From positions 1,581 through 22,898 of the forward strand of contig NW_014012978.1 of NCBI RefSeq assembly GCF_000611645.1: a stretch of 21,318 nucleotides of DNA, in the 5' to 3' direction. This DNA is from Monoraphidium neglectum (lineage: Eukaryota > Chlorophyta > Chlorophyceae > Sphaeropleales > Selenastraceae). Numbering within the stretch: the first letter of the stretch is position 1; every line of letters begins with the position of its first letter. Below are positions 1-8,856 of this stretch, in pieces. The notes beneath the pieces are model-generated. The model made no database searches. It was not told the DNA's origin and saw nothing but the letters and a program-made list of their open reading frames with translations. The position numbers and the translations under genes were made by a program.

Positions 1-707
1 GGGCCCGCCGGCGGGGGCGCCGCCGGGGCCGTGGCGGCGGGAGGGCGAGCGGCTGTAGCTGCTGCTGCTGCCGCCGCGGCGGCGTCGACGACGTGTGCGG
101 CGCCCCCTGGGGCGGGGGGCGGCATGGGCGTGTGCGGGAAGACATATATATGTGTGTGCATGCGTGCGTGCGTGTATGTGTGTGTGTGTGTGCATGTGTG
201 TGTGCCGTGTGCGTGGGTGGGTGGGTCGCCGCCGCAATTAGAGGGGAGGGAGGGTGCACGTGCGCGCATGACAGCCAGCGAAACGTAGCGAGTCGCTCCA
301 AGGCAGCAGCCATCAACATGCTACATCCCACCACACCCTACAAAACAGCCCCAAACGCATCACCGAGCGCGAGAAACGGGGGGAAGGGGCGCCCCCTCAC
401 CTCCTGCCGCGGGACCCGCTGGTGCTGGATCCACTAGGGCTGCTCCGGCTGGCCCCGCGCCGCGACCGCGACCGCTTCGCGCGCCCGCCGCCTCTCCGCC
501 CCCGCGACCGGCTGCGGCTGCGGCTGCTGCCGCCGCTGCTGCCGCTGCTGCTGCGGGAGCGGCCGCTACCGCGGCGGAGCGCGCTGCGGCCGCGGCGCTC
601 CGAGACTGGGGCCGCGGCAGGAGGGGCGGATGTGGCGGGCGGGGGCGACGCCCCTGTGGGGTCTTGTGCAGCTGGGAGTTGAGGATCCTTGGACTCGATG
701 CCAGGGC
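1..707 (-). CDS. Arg/Ser-rich (SR-like) protein, 3' exons, partial
   Basis: Two exons are supported on the minus strand. One runs down to 401 and encodes a dense RS/RG stretch (for example SRSRSRSRGRRGGGR). It ends at a good donor (GAG|GTGAGG), with intron 400-107, and acceptor CCCCAG at 108-107. The next exon, from 106, continues in phase: the split AGG codon is restored, then GRRTRRRRRRGGSSSSYSRSPSRR follows in shortened form as GRRT, R6, GGSSSSYSRSPSRR. It leaves the window at position 1. Such RS domains are typical of splicing factors and other nuclear RNA-processing proteins, where the serines are phosphorylated. No RRM or other folded domain is visible here, so the exact family is unknown. 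The 5' end is unresolved: the frame stays open to 1047 without an in-frame ATG, so upstream splicing is required. Acceptor-like AGs lie just before 707 and 671, so the end coordinate given here is a guess. An ATG at 984 could start a first exon, but I could not phase it. Confidence 0.6.
150..212 (-). repeat. TG/CA-rich microsatellite in SR-gene intron
   Basis: The plus strand reads as an interrupted TG tract (tgtgtgtgca, tgcgtgcgtg, tgtgtgtg). In the sense direction of the minus-strand SR-like gene it is CA-rich. It sits about 43-105 nt upstream of the 3' splice site at 107. Apparent Val/Cys reading frames through it are repeat artefacts. Confidence 0.85.
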
Positions 708-1540
708 CTGCGGTGCGTTTGAACGCAGCCAGCGGCTTCAGAGCGCAGGCAGGCGCGGCACAGCGGCACAGGCGCCAGCAGACTCGACGGCATGGCGCGT
801 GCGTGCAATGGATATAGCAGCAGGCCTGGCCCTCGCAGGCGAGAGCCGCGCTTGTGCGCCATATGTTCTGTTGAGAAAATACGATCAGCGCGACAGCATG
901 CCCAAAGAGACCGCGGGCTGCACAGAACGATAGTCGACCTCTACCCAGGCCACTCGCCTGGGGTCTCGGTCGGTATCTCCGCCATCGTCTTGGGAAATTC
1001 GAAGCACGAGGGCGGCCTGCTACCTCAAGTAACGCCGGCGTGATCACACACTCCTCAGATCAACCCAAGCACAATCCAGAGCGTGAGACGGGCTCCTCCA
1101 TGACTTTCATATTGCTCTACAAAAACTCTACAATCACTGCAAGCGCCGTGGCTGGCGCCAGGAGCCGGGCATTTGCGATCTCGGCGGCAACGCAAGGTGC
1201 AAGGTTCACGAGAAGCGGGGAGTTTTGTGCGTGTCTGAACAGGATACAACGGCAACCGTAGATGTTGCGTGGCGCAGTCAGAGTGCAGTCAACCCACATC
1301 GAGTGACGCGGTGACATGTACGGGACTTTGCACCGCTCTAGAGCTGCCAGGTAAATGCAATTGAGTTCGAAAGTGCATGCCCCCTTAGACCCACAAATAG
1401 CACGTGTTGGACTCCAGCATGCACATCAGGTGCCAGCAGTTCTTGAGCTGCCGACAGGAGCAGTCAAAAACCCAGAGCCAGCCACGTGCAGCAGCTGCCC
1501 CAAAGAACCTTGGTGCACTGGATTTCGTGGAGGCCACGTG
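708..1540. other. Stretch between SMYD4-like gene and SR-like gene
   Basis: This holds the 3' flank of the minus-strand SMYD4-like gene, which ends at 1541. It also holds the unresolved 5' part of the SR-like gene, whose reading frame stays open up to 1047. Base composition is less GC-rich at about 1040-1140 than in the flanking exons. I see no TGTAA signal on the minus strand here and no convincing separate gene. Confidence 0.5.
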
Positions 1541-4184
1541 TTACCAGCAGGAAGAATAACCAAAGTGCATGCACAGAGCCTGGCTCGCACCCTCCAGCAG
1601 CTGCTGCGCAGCGACGGCTTCCTCACCTGCCCCGGCGCCGCCGACACTGCCTCCCTGCCCCAGCCCTGCGGCCTGGTAGGCCAGAACCATCGTGAGCCAG
1701 CCCTGCCGCAGGCGCTCGTGCGCCGCCGCCGCGCCGGCCGCCCCGAAGTGGCGCTCCACAACATCCGCCGCCGCGCCCGCCGCCTCAACAGCCAGCCGGA
1801 GCATGTGAGGCGCGGCGCTGCGCGGGCTCAGCGCTGGAGGCAGCGCGGCCGCCGCCCCCTCGGCAAGGCGCCGCCACGCCTCGAGTGCCAAGGCGTGAAC
1901 CGGCGTGTCGGCGCCGGCCGCCGTCGCCGCCGCCGCAGCAGCAGCGGCGTCCTCCGCAGTGGGGACGCCCGCTGCTTCGGCCGCCGCCGCCGCGAGCCGC
2001 GCGTGGGTCCGCCCCAGCAGCTGATTGTGAGGGTGCAGCGCCTCGCGTCTCAGGTCGCGCGCACGGAGTAGCTGCGAGGCAGCTGCCTCCGCCTCTCTCT
2101 GGCGGGCGGGCCTGTCAAGCTTGGCGGCAGCCGCGGGGTCGGCGGCCGCCGCCATAGCGTCGCACGCGCCCTCCTCCGCAGCCGCCGCTTCCTCCAGGCG
2201 TCGCAGCGTGGGACGCAGCCAATCTGTCGGCAGCTCCCGGCCGCACGCCGCACAGCAGACGCCGCCCATGCCGGCTGGCAGAGACGGCGGCGCCTGGGCG
2301 CCTTCTATGCAGAACAGGCCTGGCGGCAGCGCTTGCCACGCGGCTGGCGGCGGGACGGCCCCTGTGCAGGACGGCAAGGGGTGTGTTTTGGGGGTGTCGC
2401 CCGCAACACAACTGGGCCTGTTGCAGTGGGGCCTCTTGCAATGAGGAGGCGAGCTTTCTTCTCAGCACTGCTGTCACGTGTCAAAATGCAAGGCCTATCC
2501 CAATTCATCAATTCCAAGGTGCAAACTGTGTTGTGCAAGCTGGCCACCAGCCGCGATCAACCAAGACCCCAGACCTGAAACCCTGATAAGTGCAACCAGC
2601 GACACCCTCACCGCAGCAGGAAGGAGCCCGGCACCGAAGCCCGCCCGCCGCCGCCTCGGCCGCCGCGTCCGGCGCCGCACATGCGCGGCAGCCGCAGCAG
2701 AAGCCGTACTGACGCAGCAGCGCCGCGCGACGCGCCGCCGCGGGTGCGGCGCCCAGCTGCGGGCCGTAGCTGATAGTCAGCTCCTCCCCAGGCGCGGCGG
2801 CGCGCGCCGCGCGCAGGACGAGGCGGCCACGGCGGAACCTCCGGTCGACAAGCGGCGAAGGAGCGGTGGCGAAAGGTGTGGCTCGTGCGGCGCACCCAAG
2901 CAGGGTTGGTGACAGATACAAGGATGCAGAGGCAGGTCGCAGCCAGGATCGTCGCAGCAGCCAAAAACCGCATGCTGCTTCAATACATGCCTATCCACAG
3001 AGGCGAGCGTGGCGGCGCCACGGCCGCTCACCTAATGGAGCAGTTTGGGTCGCAGCTGTGGTTCAGGGTCGCCGCGGCGAGCGGGTACAGCCCAAGCCCC
3101 AGCCGCTCCCCCTCGCCGCCGTACCGGTCCGGCCGCACTGCCATGCCGCACGCGGCCGCGCGGCCGAGCGCCAGCCATGCTCTGCGCGCGGACGCCTGCG
3201 GGACCGTCTCGTCGAGTCGGACCTCCTCGCGCGGCTGCGCACCCAGCGAAACGTGCCCCTCAATGGCAGCCATGAGACAGGCGAGTACCGCCCTCCAAAG
3301 CAGCGCCTCCCTCTCCAGATCCAGATCACGGCCCCCCACTGCGGCGACGCGGCGGACGTCTCCAGGCGCGAGGGCGGCGGAAGCTGCCGCGCAGCCGCCG
3401 TCCCCGGCTGGCAAGCTGGCCAGCAGGTCTGCGTGCTCGAGCGCCGCCGCTGGCGGCATGAGTCCTGGCAGCATCCTCTGCTGACTGGTTGGACCTCCCA
3501 GGTGTGTGCAAATCCCTTGCGCCCCTGCCCCGGCGCGCGCCCTCAGCAGCTCCTCCGCGGCCATCAGGCGTGCTGCTAGCCACGCCTCTGGCGGCAGCAG
3601 CAGCGCCCACGGCCGCCCGCACTCGCCGAGGGTCGCCGCGGCGTGCAGCCAGGAGTCAGACGCCCTGCACGCCGCAGAACAGTACGCGGCCGCCGCGCAG
3701 CCGCCGCACGGCAGCGGGGCCGCGCCCAGCGGCCCGAGGCAGCGCCAGCAGGCGCGGCGGCGAGCGGACTTGGCGGGCGCGACTGCCAAAGGTGCCTCGG
3801 TGAAGAGGTCTGTGCCTGCGGGGATGCGGCGTGCGGCCACCAGGCGCCGCCCCGAGGCAGGAGAGAACTGCACACGCACCAGCGGTGACAACTCAGTTGC
3901 TGCTGCTTCTCTTGCTGCTGGTGTTGCCGCTGCTGCTTGAGGTGGGCGTTGTTTTGAGGGGCCAAGGGCGAGGTGTGCCTGCAGCAGCAAGCGGTCTAGG
4001 GCCGCAAGGCTGGGGCCTGAGGGCGGCTCGTTCTGCTCCTCCTGCTGCTGCTGCTGCTCCCGCTGCTGGACCGCCTCCTCGCGTTGCTGGTGCTGCTGCT
4101 GCTGCTGCTGCTGCTGCCGCTGCTGCGGCTCGTAGGCGTTATCCTGCCCCTCGTCTGGCTGCTGTTCCACCTCGTACACTCGGC

Positions 4185-4240
<56 letters not shown>

Positions 4241-4429
4241 ATATCGTGAGCAAGGGCCTCCACTTCTGCCGCGGCCCGCTCGTCCCCTGCGCCCAGCCGC
4301 CGCAGCGCCGCGGCGCAGTCCTCCTTTGCAGCCTCAAGCTCTCCTAGGACCTGCCGCGCAGCTGCTCGCCGGAACAGCGCCTGAGAAATGGGGAAAACAT
4401 CGGGCGCGTGTCTGCTGCGCATCCTTTAC

Positions 4430-4477
<48 letters not shown>

Positions 4478-5294
4478 TGTGTGTGTGTGAGCACGATGAC
4501 CTGCGTCGCCGCACACAGCAGCCAATGGACCACTCTGAGACCCAAAGGGGGGTCATGGTGCAGTCTTGGCCCGCAGACCCACCTTCAGGGACAGGCTATG
4601 TGTGGTCGGCAGGGTGTTGAGCACCTCAGTCGCATCCACCTCTGCCCCAGCTGCCGCAGCTCGCCAGTTGACCCTGGGCCCTGCCGAGCGGCCGCCGTCG
4701 GTCGCTGTGGCGCCACTGGCTTGCTGCTCCTGCTGCGACCGCTGCTGCTGTTGCCGCGCTACACACAGCAGCGCTTGCGCCCGATTGCAGTGCAGCGCCG
4801 CTGCGCGCTCTGCGTCACCCCCTGGTTGCAGGCGCAGCGCAGCTGAATACGCGTCAATCGCCGCCTCCAGGGCGCCGCCCCTGAATAGGCCGTTCGCCTC
4901 CTCTTTCAGACTCAGCGCGGCCCCTGAATCCTTGGCACAGCCCTGAGTTTAGCATGGTAGCGCGTGCGCGGGGCGGCATTCAACATGGCGCCGGGACTGG
5001 TCGGGTGAGTTGAAGCGGGGGCACCCAGCGTCGCATTGACAGCTGTTGGTGCTCGCCTCCTGCCATGGACAGGCTGCATATACTGCATGTAATCAGGCAG
5101 GCTGGCACTTGCATTATGACGCACGCACATACCTCAACATCGCCTGCGGTCGCCTGGCGGATGGCGCGCCAGAACGCCGGCGAGCGGCGCAGCAGCTGCC
5201 GGGCGCGATCAAGGACGGCTTGGGCGTCGAGGCGCTCGAGGCCATCAGCAAAGGTCTTGTCAGCAGCAAGATATGCCTGCAGTTCCTGCAGCAT
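1541..5294 (-). CDS. SMYD4-like protein: TPR, MYND zinc finger and split SET domain
   Basis: Exons are 5294-5133, 4930-4583, 4380-3032, 2838-2612 and 2361-1541. They sum to 2907 nt (968 aa plus TAA at 1543-1541), and all four junctions agree in phase. The start is the first in-frame ATG (MLQELQAYLAAD). TPR-like helices appear at about residues 58-90 (LKEEANGLF, AIDAYSAALRL) and 171-197 (ALFRRAAA, AKEDCAAAL). An uninterrupted Gln run occupies 218-235, with more Gln-rich sequence to about 286. The SET domain begins near 338 (GRRLVAARRIPAGTDLF). It is interrupted by a MYND finger at about 381-428 (CWRC, CGGC, YCSAAC, then His and Cys), and resumes with NHSCDPN at 610-616 and GEELTISYG at 637-645. 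A Cys-rich post-SET region follows (CCGCRAC at 667-673, then further CxxC pairs). This order is that of SMYD proteins, and the N-terminal TPRs point to SMYD4, which is usually near 800 aa. Members are putative lysine methyltransferases; the substrate is unknown. The extra length comes from the Gln-rich linker and Ala-rich C-terminal helices. Confidence 0.88.
4186..4239 (-). repeat. (CAG)18 polyglutamine tract in SMYD4-like exon 3
   Basis: Eighteen perfect CTG units on the plus strand are read as CAG on the minus strand. They encode 18 consecutive glutamines between the second TPR-like segment and the SET domain. Shorter interrupted Gln-coding repeats continue to about 4035. Confidence 0.95.
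4431..4489 (-). repeat. (GT)n / sense (CA)n tract in SMYD4-like intron 2
   Basis: A perfect (GT)22 run covers 4431-4474 on the plus strand, followed by one interruption and more TG. It lies inside intron 4582-4381. In the sense direction of the gene it is a CA tract about 50-108 nt upstream of the acceptor. Confidence 0.95.
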
Positions 5295-5517
5295 GGCTAC
5301 CTGGCAGCAGCCGCTTGGCGCCGTGAAAGCGCAGGCGCGTCGCAAGCATGAGAGCACACCCACCGGGCGTCACTGCAGCTGGCACAGGCACAGAAGGCTG
5401 CTGTTGCCGGCCAATTGAAATTAAGCAATTACTGAATTAAATCACATGTTATTCAATCGCTTTTGCAACCGCTTGGGTTTCCGCTGATCTCGCGTCGCGT
5501 CGAGTTCCAGCCTTTGC
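5295..5517. promoter_or_regulatory. Shared 223-bp 5' region between divergent genes
   Basis: The SMYD4-like gene (minus, ATG at 5294) and the PLPBP gene (plus, ATG at 5518) are head to head with only 223 bp between start codons. Both promoters and 5' leaders must therefore lie here or overlap the neighbouring gene. An AT-rich block at about 5413-5460 stands out from the GC-rich surroundings. I recognise no canonical TATA box with certainty. Confidence 0.5.
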
Positions 5518-8229
5518 ATGGCCGCGCTGCTGTGCAAGCAGGTGCACAACAGGTGCACCTTGCTCGCGGGTCGTCGTCTGGCCAGGGCGCATCAGCAAGT
5601 GGTTGCAATGGCGGCGAGCAGCGTGGCTGGACAGCGCAGTGTGGCGGACGCGCTTCAGGATGTTGCGCAGCGGGTGGAGGCCGCCGGCAGCAAGGCGGGG
5701 CGCGCCAAGCCGGTGAGACGCACTTAATGATCTTGCATTGGCCGGTGCCGCGGGCTCATGCGGCCCATACGCATAGATGCGCCACACCTTCCGGACGCAG
5801 CCGTTGCGATGGTGGGGGACTGATCGTGCATCCCCCCGAGCCCATGTAGCCGCCTCTGACCCTATCTGCCAATGCTGCATCGTCCCATGCACACGTGCAT
5901 TATCGCGCAGCCGCGGCTGGTCGCCGTGAGCAAGACCAAGCCTGCAGAGGCGGTGCGCGAGGCGTACGATGCAGGGCACCGCACATTCGGGGAGAATTAC
6001 GTGCAGGTGGGGGCGGTGGGCGGTGTGGGAGTACTTGGGCAGTGGCTCAACTATCATGCATCCCTCGGGGCTTGCAGTTTGCTTGTGGGTTCTTCAAGCT
6101 TTTGCAAAGCAAGCAGTGGACGGCAGTTGGACGGCAGTTTTCTCGTGTGTCTGGTGCGCCTCCACGCTTGCTGACAACGCCAGCTGCCCCAATGCCCCGT
6201 TTTTGGTCTGGCGGGCCATACCGCGCGCACTATGGCACATGAATTTGCCATTGGCTCTGCCAGTTGCTGCCACAGTCGCCCGCCCACACGTCCCGGCCCT
6301 CTCGACCCCATTTGCTGAAAGGAACTTTTGGACAAGGCGCCGCTGCTGCCATCTGACATCCAGTGGCACTTCATTGGACACCTGCAGTCAAACAAGGTCA
6401 GCTGCTCCCTGGTCCCGCTGGAATACATGGGTGATTCTCCACTGACCGCAGCCGCTGGACAAAGGATGCAGCGGGTTGGGCACAGCGGCGCGCTTCCCGC
6501 ATTCACATTCAATTTCTGGTTGTCCCCCCTGAGTTCTGAGCAGCAGCCGCCTTGCCACAAACCCCGCAGGTCAAGGCTCTGGTGGAGGGGGTGCCAAATC
6601 TCAGCATGATTGAGACAGTCGACAGCGCAAAGGTGAGAGTGATGGCCACGTGGTCTCTGCAGTGGCAAGAACAGCGTGGGGGAGGGCAGAGAAGCAAGTC
6701 ATGCTCACAAGCCGCGTCGCAGCTGTGGCGTTTGCGCAGCAGGGCGTCGGGTATGGTTTAGCAGGTGGTGAATTGGTTCCAGCTGTTCATTTGGGTGTCA
6801 CCCTGGGGCTTGCGCGACAAAGGAAAAGGGGCTCAAGGGATTGGGGCAATAGGAAGAAGTGTGATTCAGCTGGGTTGAGGACTGGCAGACCTGCCTGCCG
6901 TGTGCCGACAAAACGCTTGCTGAATGCATGTTTCTCACAGTGCACGTTTCTCTTGAGCAAGGGTGCCGCCAATTAGCGAGTGCCGCGTCCCGCCCCGCGA
7001 CCTCCCTCCTCGCAGCTGGCGGACAGGATTGACAGATGCGTGGCCGGCGCCGGCCGCAAGGAACCCCTGGCTGTGGCTGTGCAGGTGTGCTGCAACTCGC
7101 GCCCCGCGCCTTGCACTCCTGAAAAAGGCTTCACCACGAGCGCACGTCATGCCCCTGCGCTGCTCGTGTCGTGTTGCAGAAGCGCTGAGCAACTGGTAGG
7201 GCCGTTCAATGACCGCCACAGGCTGTTCTCCAGCCACCATGCAGCGCTGGGAGCCGCAGCATCCTTTGTCACACCACAGCGTCTCGGCCGCCGCACATGC
7301 GGCATCTGTCGGCGTTTAACGTTGTGGATACAGATCACTCACCTCCTTTCTACCGCCCATTTCTTCCAGGTCAACACCAGCGGGGAGGAGTCAAAGTATG
7401 GCGTAGAACCTGCCGATGTCGTCGCGCTGGCCACGCACGTGGCCAAGGCGTGCCCGCACCTGCGGCTGGCGGGGCTGATGACGATCGGCATGCCTGATTA
7501 CTCGTCGCGGCCCGAGAACTTCGAATGCCTGGCAAAGTGCAGGTGGGTGGGGCGGCGCCGCTGTCGATGACAGGGGCTGTTGCATATGCCCCAGAGTGAG
7601 CACGCGGCTGGGTGATTTGCACATGTGCAGGGAGCAACAGCGAGCGAGCACCTTGACGTGGGCGGGCCTGCGCTGGTGCACGTGTTGGGTATGCGGCCAG
7701 TCGCAGGCCGCGTAGGAGCCACCCCTGTGCAAATCTCGCACACCGCTGAGCGTCCTCCCGCACCAGTATCGCCGCCCGCCCGCCTCCCTCCCCTCACCGC
7801 ACGGCCGGCCGGCAGGGACGAGGTGGCCGCGGCTCTGGGCATGAGCCCTGATGATCTGGAGCTGAGCATGGGGATGTCTGGGGACTTTGAGGCCGCGGTG
7901 AGAATGGGCGATGGGGGGCCGCTGCCGAGAGCCTGATAACGGCGATCTCAGGGGAATGCTGCAATGCAGGCATCCTCTATGTGGTGGTCCTGAGGGCACC
8001 CCGGCGCCTCCTTGAATTCTAAGCAAAACGGCTGTCAGGAAGCTCTCATGTTACTCTGCATTACGGCCCTGGCGGGCGCAGCTCAAACGCAGCGCCTGCT
8101 CCTGACTCCGCGCACCGCGTGCGGCCCGCTTCACGCCTTGTGACGTCCGCCCAGATCGCCATGGGGTCAACCAACGTGCGCGTGGGCTCAACGATTTTTG
8201 GTGCCCGGGACTACAGCGCCAAGAAGTGA
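5518..8229 (+). CDS. Pyridoxal-phosphate homeostasis protein (PLPBP/YggS family)
   Basis: Exons are 5518-5712, 5911-6006, 6322-6396, 6570-6632, 7016-7084, 7370-7542, 7816-7897 and 8155-8229. They total 828 nt (275 aa plus TGA), with every junction in phase. The family binds PLP on an alanine-racemase-like TIM barrel and buffers free PLP and amino/keto-acid balance; no enzymatic activity is established. Diagnostic motifs occur in order: LVAVSKTKP (residues 68-76; the first Lys, 73, is the expected PLP-binding lysine), [73 protein letters not shown] and [14 protein letters not shown]. The barrel is complete. The first 30 residues ([11 protein letters not shown], then [10 protein letters not shown]) are basic, hydroxylated and lack acidic residues, like an organellar transit peptide. 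A second ATG at 5608 (Met31) could start a cytosolic form. Introns are 173-383 bp. It is divergent from the SMYD4-like gene. Confidence 0.95.
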
Positions 8230-8856
8230 TGAGCAGGCCCTAGGATTATTGCAGCAGCATCAATGCCATCAGAAGCTCCGCAGCCGTTCCATACATGATT
8301 TTTTTTGCAGAGTGTGTCGTGCTGCAGAGGGCACTGGTTGGAGCATTGCTGGCAGTGCGTTGGGGCAGGAGGGAGCCGTCACAAGTGCTGCCAGCGGGCG
8401 CAGCGGATTAAGATTGAGCCTGCCGCACCGCCGCGTCATTCACTGCGCTGAAAACATGTGCAGTGGCTGCGGGCGCGTCATTACATTGGACCAATCATGC
8501 CAAAGGCTGCCTGCCTGGCGGCCTTGTAAAACGGCCGGCCCCTTGCTGCTGGGGATGCTGACATCCAGTTGTAGTGCCTTGTCAACGTTCAAGGCAACAC
8601 ACTGGAGGCAGGTCAATAGCCTGGGTGTTTCAATACCCGATTGAATGGGCAAATACGGCCGCAGCCTCCCTGAGGACAGCATTGCTGACCCGCCCCCTGC
8701 TTCCCGCCATTGCGCCTGACGTGATCTGGCACCGCATGCTCAGAACCGTTGTTGCGCAGTATCACCGGTAAGCTCGCTCTGATACTTTTTCAAGCGTCTT
8801 AGATACAGTGTTTGGATCTGTCGGATCTACACGAGTGGTGCTCGCCTGGCGCGGAC
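8230..8856. other. Intergenic region between PLPBP and F-box/glycosylase genes
   Basis: This holds the 3' UTR of the PLPBP gene and the 5' flank of the next gene. The F-box frame remains open upstream to about 8809 but contains no ATG before 8857. A GTAAGC at 8767-8772 and AGs near 8802 and 8808 could reflect a spliced 5' UTR, but upstream frames did not join in phase. No other gene is seen. Confidence 0.5.
8525..8529 (+). terminator. Candidate poly(A) signal TGTAA for PLPBP gene
   Basis: TGTAA, the usual polyadenylation signal in chlorophyte algae, occurs 296 nt after the PLPBP stop on the sense strand. A five-base match is weak alone; position and orientation are what support it. Confidence 0.45.

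Noticed and set aside
397..1047. Whole open frame to 1047 taken as the SR protein N-terminus
   Set aside because: It has no in-frame ATG, and the upstream half is Cys-rich with no SR character, so most of it is probably intron or 5' UTR.
4388..4846. Plus-strand frame containing VCVCVCV repeats
   Set aside because: It is translation of the (GT)n tract plus antisense of SMYD4-like exon 2.
8574..8771. Possible upstream coding exon for the F-box gene ending at a GTAAGC donor
   Set aside because: Its phase does not join to the acceptors before 8809 or 8803 in the F-box frame; ATG 8857 gives a complete F-box without it.
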